DNA from: Clostridiales bacterium UBA735
GTDB taxonomy: Bacteria > Bacillota > Clostridia > Oscillospirales > Oscillospiraceae
Length of the DNA stretch: 11,078 nt
Assembly: GCA_002298695.1 (NCBI GenBank)
Contig: DBLB01000052.1
Span: forward strand, 1,887-12,964
Direction: 5' to 3'
The notes beneath the pieces were generated by a model that saw nothing but the letters and a program-made list of their open reading frames with translations, ran no database searches and was not told where the DNA came from. Position numbers and translations under genes: made by a program. Below are positions 1 through 6,260 of the stretch, one piece after another; position 1 is the stretch's first letter, and each line of letters begins with the position of its first letter.

Positions 1-30
1 AAAGAGAAAGAAAAGAATGGGGCGCAAATC

Positions 31-52
31 GGGCGGACAGAGTCGTCCGCCC
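31..52. repeat. REP-like palindrome upstream of the HAD gene
   Basis: Arms GGGCGGAC (31-38) and GTCCGCCC (45-52) are perfectly complementary around a 6-base loop. No T-run follows on the plus strand, so it is a poor intrinsic terminator in that direction. On the minus strand it reads TGTAGGGG followed by the stem, a pattern I associate from memory with dispersed palindromes in Oscillospiraceae genomes; that link is unverified. It may also end a transcript entering from outside the window. Confidence 0.5.
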
Positions 53-88
53 CTACATATTCTATTTTGCATCCGCCATAGTGGACGC

Positions 89-116
89 TTGACTGAGGGT
101 CGAAATCCGGTATAAT
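89..116 (+). promoter_or_regulatory. SigA-type promoter of the HAD gene
   Basis: A -35 box TTGACT (89-94) and a perfect -10 box TATAAT (111-116) are separated by 16 bases. The -10 lies 29 bases upstream of the GTG start at 146, leaving a short leader that holds only the ribosome site. No operator is evident. Confidence 0.8.
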
Positions 117-145
117 GGAAGAAAAAACGGAAATGGAGCACGATT

Positions 146-850
146 GTGGGGAAAAAGACGATCTTTTTTGATTTGGACGATACGCTGTACGACCGGGCGG
201 TGCCATATCAGGAGGCGTTTTCCGCCTTTTTCGGTGGGCGCTATGCAGAGAAGGCGGCGCAGGCGTTTGACACAGTCATCCACCGGGGCTACGAGGTGTT
301 TGCGGCGGCGCACACGGGGCAGATGACGATGGATGCGATGCACATCTACCGCCACCAGCAGGGACTGCGCGATGTCGGCATTGAGATCACTGCGGCGCAG
401 GCGCTGGAATTTCAGGCGCTCTACGCCGGGCGGCAGCGGCAGATCCAGTTGACGGAGACGATGCGGCAGGTACTGGATGCGTGCAGCGTGCGGTTTGCGG
501 CCATCGGCGTGATCACAAACGGAGGCGTAAAGTCCCAGCGGGATAAGATGGCCAGCCTCGGCATGGAACGCTGGGTGAAGCCGGAACTGATTCTGATCTC
601 GGACGCGCTCGGCGTGATGAAGCCGGGGCCGGAAATTTTCCATCTGGCGGAACGGGCCGCGGGCTGCGGACCGGAAGAGCTTGTCTACGTGGGCGATTCT
701 CTGACGCAGGATGTGGCCGGCGCGGGCGGTTGCGGCTGGGAGACGGTCTGGCTGAACCGGCGCGGCGAACGGGCGGACGGGATCCGGCCGGACCGGACTG
801 TGGACAGCGAGGCGGCGCTGCTGGCCTGGGTGGAGAGACAAAGTGCGTAA
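146..850 (+). CDS. HAD-superfamily hydrolase (YjjG-like phosphatase)
   Basis: This 234-residue protein is probably a cytoplasmic phosphatase acting on a small phosphorylated metabolite such as a nucleoside monophosphate. All four HAD motifs are visible: DLDDT at residues 9-13 (nucleophile Asp9, acid/base Asp11), Thr124 in VITNG, Lys159 in GVMKPGPEIF, and GDSLTQDVAGA with Asp184 and Asp189 for the metal. Residues 15-100 would form the helical cap of a subfamily IA enzyme. The length fits the YjjG/phosphoglycolate phosphatase group. The GTG start is chosen because GGAG at 135-138 lies 7 bases upstream and the nucleophile motif begins only 8 residues later. The gene has its own promoter and an 89-base gap before proB, so it looks monocistronic. 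The family is secure; the substrate is not determined. Confidence 0.9.
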   Translation: MGKKTIFFDLDDTLYDRAVPYQEAFSAFFGGRYAEKAAQAFDTVIHRGYEVFAAAHTGQMTMDAMHIYRHQQGLRDVGIEITAAQALEFQALYAGRQRQIQLTETMRQVLDACSVRFAAIGVITNGGVKSQRDKMASLGMERWVKPELILISDALGVMKPGPEIFHLAERAAGCGPEELVYVGDSLTQDVAGAGGCGWETVWLNRRGERADGIRPDRTVDSEAALLAWVERQSA

Positions 851-898
851 AAACGGTCATTTTTTGGTTTCGGCAGTCTTTTCTTTTGGACTTTACTG

Positions 899-907
899 TG
901 CTATAAT
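899..907 (+). promoter_or_regulatory. Extended -10 promoter of proBA
   Basis: TATAAT at 902-907 is preceded one base upstream by TG (899-900), an extended -10 element. Such elements often work with a poor -35, and the sequence 17 bases upstream (TTTTCT, 879-884) is indeed weak. The TTGGAC at 886-891 is only 10 bases away, too close to serve. The box lies 32 bases before the proB start. No leader long enough for a riboswitch or T-box exists here. Confidence 0.6.
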
Positions 908-939
908 AACAGAAAATCTGAAGAAGGCAGGATATCATT

Positions 940-1755
940 GTGGAAATCAAAAAACAACGGATCGTGGTAAAAGTCGGCACCTCGACGATCACGCATCCGT
1001 CTGGCGCACCGAATCTGCGCAATATCGACCTGCTGGCGCGGACGCTGTCCGATCTGCAGGGCAGGGGAAATGAGATGATCCTCGTCAGCTCCGGCGCCAT
1101 TGCTGTCGGAACAAACAAGCTGGGCCTCGGCGAGCGGCCGCGGGAGCTGCGCTTCAAGCAGGCGGCGGCCTCGGTCGGGCAGAGCCGGCTGATGTACATC
1201 TACGATAAGTTTTTCTCGGAGTATAACCACACCGTCAGCCAGATCCTGCTGACGGACGAGGATGTGCAGGTCCCGGAGCGGGCAGCACATCTGGAAGCGA
1301 CGTTTTCGGCGCTGGCCGAGATGGGCGTGATCCCGATCGTGAATGAGAACGACTCGGTCTCGTCGGCGGAAATTGAGACCGGGCAGCACAAGGTCCTCGG
1401 CGACAACGATACGCTCTCGGCCATCGTGGCGAAGCTCTGCCACGCGGATCTGCTGGTGCTGCTGAGCGACATCGACGGGCTTTATGAGGCCAATCCGCGG
1501 GAGCATCCGGAGGCGAAGCTGATCCCGCTGGTCACGGAGCTGACCGACGAGATCCGGCAGATGGCCGGCGGCGCAGGCAGCTGGCGCGGCACAGGAGGCA
1601 TGGCGACGAAGCTGTCAGCAGCTAAAATTGTGATGGACGCCGGCTGCGACATGGTGATCACCAACGGCAGCCGGATGGAAGATCTGTACGGCATTGCGGA
1701 GGGGCGGAGCATCGGCACTCGCTTTGCTGCGGCGGGGAAAGGAGCAGCGCGATGA
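940..1755 (+). CDS. proB: Glutamate 5-kinase, short form without PUA domain
   Basis: It catalyses ATP-dependent phosphorylation of L-glutamate to gamma-glutamyl phosphate, the first and normally feedback-controlled step of proline synthesis, in the cytoplasm. The 271 residues form one amino-acid-kinase fold: KVGTS at 11-15, SSGAIAVG at 50-57, the glutamate/proline loop IPIVNENDSV at 131-140, GDNDTLSA at 154-161, SDIDGLY at 176-182 and GTGGMATK at 217-224. E. coli and B. subtilis enzymes run to about 365 residues with a C-terminal PUA domain, which is absent here; short forms are known in other bacteria. The GTG start follows an AGGA (929-932) at 7 bases. The stop overlaps the proA start by four bases (ATGA), so translation is probably coupled and the unstable product can be passed to ProA. 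Confidence 0.95.
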   Translation: MEIKKQRIVVKVGTSTITHPSGAPNLRNIDLLARTLSDLQGRGNEMILVSSGAIAVGTNKLGLGERPRELRFKQAAASVGQSRLMYIYDKFFSEYNHTVSQILLTDEDVQVPERAAHLEATFSALAEMGVIPIVNENDSVSSAEIETGQHKVLGDNDTLSAIVAKLCHADLLVLLSDIDGLYEANPREHPEAKLIPLVTELTDEIRQMAGGAGSWRGTGGMATKLSAAKIVMDAGCDMVITNGSRMEDLYGIAEGRSIGTRFAAAGKGAAR

Positions 1756-2999
1756 CGATACTCGAACAGCAGGGCGCGGCGGCGAAGAGCGCGGCGCGGA
1801 GACTCTCCATTGCGGGGACAACGAAGAAAAACGAGGCGCTTGAGGCAATTGCACGGGCGCTGGAGACCGGGAAGAAGACGTGGCTGGCGGCCAATGCCGA
1901 TGATCTGGCGGAGGCAGAGCGGGCGGGCATGCGTCCGGCGATGCTCGACCGGCTGCGGCTGACGGAGGCGCGGATCGACGGAATTGTTGCGGCGGTGCGG
2001 GAACTGATCGCGCTGCCGGACCCGATCGGCCGCATGACGAAGATGGAGACGCGGCCGAATGGCTTGCAGATCGGACGGAAGACTGTGCCGCTCGGCGTGA
2101 TCGCGATCATCTATGAGGCGCGGCCCAACGTGACGGTCGACGCGGCGGCGCTCTGCCTCAAATCCGGCAATGTGTGCATTCTGCGCGGCGGAAAGGAAGC
2201 CATCCGCTCGAACCGCTGTGCGGTAGAGCTCATGCGCGGCGCACTGAGCGCGGCAGGGCTGCCGGAGGACTGCATCAACCTGGTGCAGGATACGAGCCGG
2301 GAAAGTGCAAATGAGCTGATGCATCTGAACGGGTATGTCGACGTGCTCATTCCGCGCGGCGGCGCTGGCCTCATCCGCGCGGTGGCAAGTCAGGCGAGCG
2401 TTCCGGTCATCCGAACGGGCGAGGGCGTCTGCCATGTGTACGTCGATTCCGACGCTGATCTCGACATGGCTGCAGAGATCCTCTACAACGCGAAGTGCTC
2501 GCGTCCGTCTGTCTGCAATGCGGTGGAGTGCGTGCTGATCCACGAGGCCGTGGCAGAGGCGTTTTTGCAGAAGGCGGTGCCGCTGCTGGACCGGCACAAG
2601 GTGGAGCTCCGGTGCGACGAAGCATCGCGCGCGATCCTTGGTGAACGGGCCATCGCGGCGGCGGATGCCGATTGGGATGCGGAGTATGACGACTACATTC
2701 TGGCAGTCCGTGTGGTGAAAAGCCTCGATGAGGCGATGGAGTTCATCGCCGCGCACGGGACGCAGCATTCAGAGTGCATCGTGACGGAAAGCTACCCGAA
2801 GGCGCAGCGTTTCCTCAACGAGGTGGATGCGGCGGCGGTCTATGTCAACGCTTCGACGCGGTTCACAGACGGCGGCGAGTTCGGCATGGGCGCTGAGATC
2901 GGCATTTCCACACAGAAGATGCACGCGCGCGGCCCGATGGGGCTGGAAGAGCTGACGAGCTACAAATATATCGTCTACGGCAGCGGCCAGGTACGCTGA
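1752..2999 (+). CDS. proA: Gamma-glutamyl phosphate reductase
   Basis: It reduces gamma-glutamyl phosphate with NADPH to glutamate-5-semialdehyde, which cyclises to pyrroline-5-carboxylate, the second step of proline synthesis. The 415-residue length is standard. It has the aldehyde-dehydrogenase fold, with the characteristic YEARPNVTVDAAALCLKSGN segment at 121-140, ILRGGKEA at 143-150, and the catalytic cysteine at Cys255 within RPSVCNAVE, followed by GGEFGMGAEIGISTQKMHARGPMG at 374-397. Its ATG overlaps the proB stop, so the pair is one operon. A proC gene for the final reduction is not in this window and must lie elsewhere. A GC-rich double hairpin starts six bases after the stop. Nothing appears broken. 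Confidence 0.97.
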   Translation: MTILEQQGAAAKSAARRLSIAGTTKKNEALEAIARALETGKKTWLAANADDLAEAERAGMRPAMLDRLRLTEARIDGIVAAVRELIALPDPIGRMTKMETRPNGLQIGRKTVPLGVIAIIYEARPNVTVDAAALCLKSGNVCILRGGKEAIRSNRCAVELMRGALSAAGLPEDCINLVQDTSRESANELMHLNGYVDVLIPRGGAGLIRAVASQASVPVIRTGEGVCHVYVDSDADLDMAAEILYNAKCSRPSVCNAVECVLIHEAVAEAFLQKAVPLLDRHKVELRCDEASRAILGERAIAAADADWDAEYDDYILAVRVVKSLDEAMEFIAAHGTQHSECIVTESYPKAQRFLNEVDAAAVYVNASTRFTDGGEFGMGAEIGISTQKMHARGPMGLEELTSYKYIVYGSGQVR

Positions 3000-3005
3000 G
3001 CCCGG

Positions 3006-3060
3006 CCGGATACAGCAAACGCCCGCCCCGGAACTTCCGGGGCGGGCGGTCTGTATCCGG
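3006..3060. terminator. Nested double hairpin after proA
   Basis: An inner perfect stem, CGCCCGCCCCGGAA (3020-3033) with TTCCGGGGCGGGCG (3035-3048), sits inside an outer 10-bp stem, CCGGATACAG (3006-3015) with CTGTATCCGG (3051-3060). The innermost bases must open to form a loop. There is no T-run after it on the plus strand, so it is not a textbook intrinsic terminator. It could still protect the proBA mRNA end or block convergent transcription from the minus-strand protease gene. Confidence 0.6.
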
Positions 3061-3230
3061 GGCCTTCGAGGATCATGCAGGAGCGGACAAGGGGCAGATG
3101 CCGTTCCCTGCGGAGAGCAGGCGGATTTGGCCGGAATTATGGGTGAAATCGGCACGCAGCGGAAATCGCACGAGGCGGGCCAATGTGGGCAATGGATGAA
3201 CAAAGAGGCTGAAAAAGTGCTGATGCGCGG
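3061..3230. other. Non-coding gap between convergent proA and htrA-like gene
   Basis: Between the two hairpins I see no ribosome site with a credible frame, no RNA gene and no promoter pair. The open frames crossing it on either strand have no recognisable domain and continue into the flanking genes in the wrong frame. It is most likely spacer at the meeting point of two transcripts. Confidence 0.5.
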
Positions 3231-3267
3231 AACACGGCCGCTCCGGGGAACCCGGGGCGGCCGTGTT
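3231..3267 (-). terminator. Hairpin after the minus-strand protease gene
   Basis: AACACGGCCGC (3231-3241) pairs with GCGGCCGTGTT (3257-3267), and the stem continues through CCGGG/CCCGG to a 3-base loop. It lies 13 bases past the protease stop on the minus strand, where a terminator is expected. The stem has A/T pairs at its base but only two Ts follow on the minus strand, so efficiency is uncertain. The plus strand shows TTT, so it may act in both directions. Confidence 0.6.
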
Positions 3268-3280
3268 TCAAGAGGAGGGA

Positions 3281-4684
3281 TCAACCGAAGAAACCGAAGG
3301 GGAAGCCGTTCGTGCCGTTCTGGCCATAGTTGTAGCCATACTGCTGGCCGCCCTGCTGTTGCTGCTGGGACTGGCTGTTGTCCTGAGAAGACTGGGTGCT
3401 GTCCGTCTGCGGCAGCGCATCCTGCGTCTTTTCACCGACGGTCAGCGTCAGCGTCAGCTCCTGGCCCTGCCGATAGACGGAGAGAGTGAGCTCATCGCCG
3501 ATGGAAGCGGCTTTGACGGTATTGACCAGATCGGTGCTGCCGGAGACGGCTGTGCCGTTGACAGCAGTGATGATATCATTGATCTGAAGGCCGGAAGCTT
3601 CTGCCGGGCTGTCCGCCACAACTTCGGCGACGGCTGCGCCCTGCGGCAGACCGAGCTGCTGGCTTTCGCTGCTGACGTTTGTGACACTGACACCGATGTA
3701 CGGCTTGACAATGTAGCCGTTTTCGATGATGCTGGTGACGATGTCACGCACATCGTCGATCGGGATGGCAAAACCGATGTTATCGATCGAAGCGGTGCTG
3801 CTCGAACTGGAGCTGGAACCGTATTTTGCGTTCGTGATGCCGACGACTTCGCCGTACATGTTGAAGAGCGCACCGCCGGAGTTGCCGGAGTTGATGGCGG
3901 CATCCGTCTGGATCAGACTCATGCGCAGACCGTTGGAGAATGTGACTTCGCGGTTCAATGCGCTGACCATGCCGCTCGTCAGGGAGAACGTCAGCTCGCC
4001 AAGCGGGTTGCCGATGGCGACGACCTGATCGCCGACATGCAGATCATCCGAGCTGCCAAGCACGACGGGCTGGAGGTCCTCTGCGTCGATCTTCAGCACG
4101 GCGATGTCGTTGTTCTCGTCGTAGCCGATGAGCTTGGCATCGTAGGTACTGCCATCATACAGGGCGACCGTGATGGAGTTTGAATCCTCGACGACATGGT
4201 AGTTCGTCAGGATATAGCCGTCTGCGGTCAGGATAAAGCCGGAACCGGCGGCTGCGGACTGTGTCTGGTAGCCCCAGTAGTTCGTGGTGATGGAGGTCGT
4301 GATGCCGACGGTCGAGTTGACGTTCTGCGCGTAGACCTCGGCGGCGGTCAGCTCTTTGCCGGTGTCAACGTGGGCGACGGTCAGGGCCTCGGTCTCACGC
4401 TGGCCCTCGAAGAGGGTCGTGCCGGAGGCGGAAGATGCGGGCTGCTGCTCGCTCTGTGCGGCAGACTCCTTGCGGAGGCTGTTCGTCACGAGCGAACCGC
4501 CGACGCCGGCCGCACCGCCAACCAGCGCACAGGCCAGAAGCAGGGCAATGGTTTTTTTTGTGCCGCTGCGTTTTTTCTCCGGCTGCGGCTGATGCATTTG
4601 AGATGCGGGATCCGGGGTAAACTGATAGGAATAAGACTGCTGGTTTTCAACCGGCTGATGTTCATTTTCATACGGTTCGTACAT
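3281..4684 (-). CDS. HtrA/DegP-type membrane serine protease with PDZ domain
   Basis: A 467-residue envelope quality-control protease expected to degrade misfolded proteins outside the membrane. Order: Tyr/Gln/Glu-rich cytoplasmic tail (1-36), a basic stretch KKRSGTKK, one membrane anchor (about 45-66), Ser/Gln-rich linker, trypsin-like domain (about 115-310), PDZ domain (about 325-417), and a low-complexity Gln/Gly/Asn tail ending FPFGFFG. The catalytic triad is complete: His163 (TNYHVVE), Asp193 (NNDIAVLKID) and Ser269 (NSGNSGGALF). The ATG start follows a strong AAAGGAG at 8 bases on the minus strand. It is transcribed away from the ECF operon out of a shared 206-base region holding an 11-bp repeat array. 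The family is secure. HtrA, DegP and YyxA-type names cannot be separated by sequence alone, so no symbol is given. Confidence 0.95.
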   Translation of the reverse strand: MYEPYENEHQPVENQQSYSYQFTPDPASQMHQPQPEKKRSGTKKTIALLLACALVGGAAGVGGSLVTNSLRKESAAQSEQQPASSASGTTLFEGQRETEALTVAHVDTGKELTAAEVYAQNVNSTVGITTSITTNYWGYQTQSAAAGSGFILTADGYILTNYHVVEDSNSITVALYDGSTYDAKLIGYDENNDIAVLKIDAEDLQPVVLGSSDDLHVGDQVVAIGNPLGELTFSLTSGMVSALNREVTFSNGLRMSLIQTDAAINSGNSGGALFNMYGEVVGITNAKYGSSSSSSSTASIDNIGFAIPIDDVRDIVTSIIENGYIVKPYIGVSVTNVSSESQQLGLPQGAAVAEVVADSPAEASGLQINDIITAVNGTAVSGSTDLVNTVKAASIGDELTLSVYRQGQELTLTLTVGEKTQDALPQTDSTQSSQDNSQSQQQQQGGQQYGYNYGQNGTNGFPFGFFG

Positions 4685-4738
4685 AATAAGGACTCCTTTC
4701 AGAGGTTCTTTTGTTTTCTGATAACAGTGTACCTCGAA

Positions 4739-4793
4739 ATGCTGAAGTGATGCTGAAAAAATTCAGGAACGTTCTGTGAACAATTTGTGAGAA
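4739..4793. promoter_or_regulatory. Five in-phase 11-bp units, candidate response-regulator operator
   Basis: Read in steps of 11 from 4739, the units are ATGCTGAAGTG, ATGCTGAAAAA, ATTCAGGAACG, TTCTGTGAACA and ATTTGTGAGAA. Units 1 and 2 share their first eight bases; units 4 and 5 share TGTGA at the same register; position 2 is always T and position 8 always A. Direct repeats with 11-bp spacing are the usual site form for OmpR/PhoB-family regulators, including CiaR, which controls htrA in streptococci. The array ends 12 bases before the -35 of the lipoprotein operon and also lies upstream of the divergent protease gene. Binding is inferred, not shown. Confidence 0.45.
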
Positions 4794-4805
4794 GTCCGTT
4801 AAGGG

Positions 4806-4834
4806 TTGACTTTTGAGACGTTATCCGGTATCCT
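4806..4834 (+). promoter_or_regulatory. Promoter of the DUF4430-ECF operon
   Basis: TTGACT (4806-4811) and TATCCT (4829-4834) are separated by 17 bases and placed about 57 bases before the ATG at 4891. A perfect TATAAT at 4859-4864 lies closer to the gene but has no matching -35 at 16-18 bases, so it is the weaker alternative. The leader is too short for a cobalamin riboswitch, and I see no B12 box. Confidence 0.6.
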
Positions 4835-4890
4835 AAAGTGTCGAATTGCGTTTGTGATTATAATAAAGTGTAAAAAAGGAAGTGCTGCGG

Positions 4891-5388
4891 ATGAAAAGAC
4901 TCTGGACGCTGCTCCTGCTGACAGCGGTTCTGATGATGCTCGGCGGCTGCGGGGAGAAGGAACAGACCGTGGCCGGAACGTGTACGTTTTCGATCTCGTG
5001 CCAGACGCTGGCGGATGCACCGGAGAAGTGCGTCAAGGAAAAGCGCGAGCTGATCCCGGCGGACGGCTGGATCCTGCCGGCGGAGACGGTGGAGTTCTAC
5101 GAGGGCGAAAGCGTCTTTGATGTGCTGCTGCGCGAGACGCGTACACACAAAATCCATATGGAGTATTCCGAGACGCCGCTCTATCAGGCGGCCTATATTG
5201 AAGGAATTGCAAATCTCTATGAGTTCGACGCCGGAGAGACGTCGGGCTGGGTGTACAGCGTGAACGGCTGGTTCCCGAACTACGGATGCAGCAAGTACCG
5301 CCTGAGCGACGGAGACGTCGTCTGCTGGTCGTATACGTGCGACCTGGGACAGGATGTCGGCGCGGAGATCGCAGAGGGGCAGGAATGA
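4891..5388 (+). CDS. DUF4430 lipoprotein, putative ECF-associated binding protein
   Basis: A 165-residue protein predicted to be lipid-anchored on the outer membrane face: Lys-Arg start, hydrophobic stretch 4-17, and lipobox LGGC with Cys20 as the lipidated residue. Residues about 31-155 match the DUF4430 pattern, with CTFSISCQTL near the start, ILPAETVEFYEGESVFDVLLRE in the middle, and SGWVYSVNGWFPNYGCSKYRLSDGD at 118-142. This fold resembles the C-terminal domain of transcobalamin and intrinsic factor. Seven cysteines are present including Cys20. The ATG at 4891 is chosen over an in-frame GTG at 4882 because AAGGAAG (4877-4882) spaces correctly only to the ATG. The stop overlaps the EcfT start (ATGA), so it is translated with the transporter. 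A ligand-presenting role is inferred; the ligand is unknown and cobalamin or another corrinoid is the leading guess. Confidence 0.85.
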   Translation: MKRLWTLLLLTAVLMMLGGCGEKEQTVAGTCTFSISCQTLADAPEKCVKEKRELIPADGWILPAETVEFYEGESVFDVLLRETRTHKIHMEYSETPLYQAAYIEGIANLYEFDAGETSGWVYSVNGWFPNYGCSKYRLSDGDVVCWSYTCDLGQDVGAEIAEGQE

Positions 5389-6260
5389 AGCAGAAAGACG
5401 CGTTTTCCAGTTACCATCCGGCGCTGCTGTTTTTCTACTATGCGCTGGTGATGGTGCTGGCCATGTTTCTGACGCACCCGGCGTGCCTCGGTGTGACGCT
5501 GCTCGGCGCGGCGGTGTACTGCGTGCATTTACAGGGCTGGCGTGCGTGCGGGAAGCGCTTCGGATGGATGCTGCCGGTGATGCTTCTGGCGGCGGGCGTG
5601 AATGTGCTGTTCAACCACGAGGGCGCGACGATCCTGACCTATTTTTCGTCCGGCAACCCGCTGACGCTCGAGGCCATCACCTACGGTCTGTCCGCAGGGG
5701 CGATGATCGCGGCGGTATTGCTGTGGTTTTCGTCGTACCGGCTGGTGATGACGTCGGACAAGTTCGTGTACCTGTTCGGGCGCGTGATTCCGGCGCTGAG
5801 TCTGGTGTTGTCCATGACGCTGCGGTTTGTGCCGAAGTTTCAGGCGCAGCTGCGCGCGGTGCAGCAGGCGAGGCAGTATATGGGTGAGCCGGAGACGGAC
5901 GGATTCCGGCAGAAGATCCGGCGCTCCATCGCCAATTTTTCGATATTGGTGACGTGGAGCCTTGAAAATGCGGTGGAGACCGCCGATTCCATGCGCGCGC
6001 GCGGCTATGGCCTGCCCGGGCGGACGGCGTTTTCCATCTACCGGTTTGAAGGCCGCGACTGGCGGATGCTGGCATTTTTGCTGGTGTGCGGCGGTACGGT
6101 GATCGCCGGCTGGGCCGCGGGGGCGCTCGCGTGGCGGTATTACCCGACGATGCAGGGCAGCTTCACAGGGTGGAGCGCCGTCTGCGCGGCGGCGGAGCTG
6201 CTGCTGGTGCTGACGCCGATGGCTGTGGATGTGTGGGAGGAACGGAAATGGAGCTCCTGA
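5385..6260 (+). CDS. ecfT: ECF transporter transmembrane subunit EcfT
   Basis: The T subunit transmits ATPase movement to the substrate-binding S subunit in an energy-coupling factor importer. The 291 residues include hydrophobic segments near 13-30, 36-48, 60-76, 100-117, 128-146, 227-250 and 264-281. The coupling-helix signature is present as ETADSMRARGYGLPGR at 198-213, with Ala-Arg-Gly at 204-206. The usual first copy of that motif is degenerate, at QQARQYMGEP (160-169). The true start is the ATG at 5385, overlapping the lipoprotein stop and following GAGGGG at 5 bases; upstream in-frame codons are read-through of the lipoprotein gene. The stop overlaps the next gene by 13 bases, so the three transporter genes are one translational unit. 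It appears to serve the fused ATPase/S protein next door rather than a shared pool, but this is inference. Confidence 0.92.
   Translation: MKQKDAFSSYHPALLFFYYALVMVLAMFLTHPACLGVTLLGAAVYCVHLQGWRACGKRFGWMLPVMLLAAGVNVLFNHEGATILTYFSSGNPLTLEAITYGLSAGAMIAAVLLWFSSYRLVMTSDKFVYLFGRVIPALSLVLSMTLRFVPKFQAQLRAVQQARQYMGEPETDGFRQKIRRSIANFSILVTWSLENAVETADSMRARGYGLPGRTAFSIYRFEGRDWRMLAFLLVCGGTVIAGWAAGALAWRYYPTMQGSFTGWSAVCAAAELLLVLTPMAVDVWEERKWSS

Noticed and set aside
144..326. TTG start at 144 for a 60-codon frame
   Set aside because: It is out of frame with the HAD gene, whose GTG at 146 has the better ribosome spacing and encodes the catalytic motif.
62..841. 259-codon minus-strand frame across the HAD gene
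   Set aside because: It opposes a gene with all four HAD motifs, a consensus promoter and a ribosome site. The antisense product shows no recognisable domain.
886..907. TTGGAC as the -35 box for the proBA promoter
   Set aside because: Only 10 bases separate it from the -10, well below the 16-18 needed; the extended -10 explains the promoter better.
3263..4183. 306-codon plus-strand frame opposite the first protease
   Set aside because: It is an Asp/Val/Gly-rich antisense shadow of a protease whose triad and PDZ domain read cleanly on the minus strand.
4685..4890. Cobalamin riboswitch upstream of the DUF4430-ECF operon
   Set aside because: The distance from the promoter to the start codon is about 57 bases, far too short for the roughly 200-base aptamer, and no B12 box was found.
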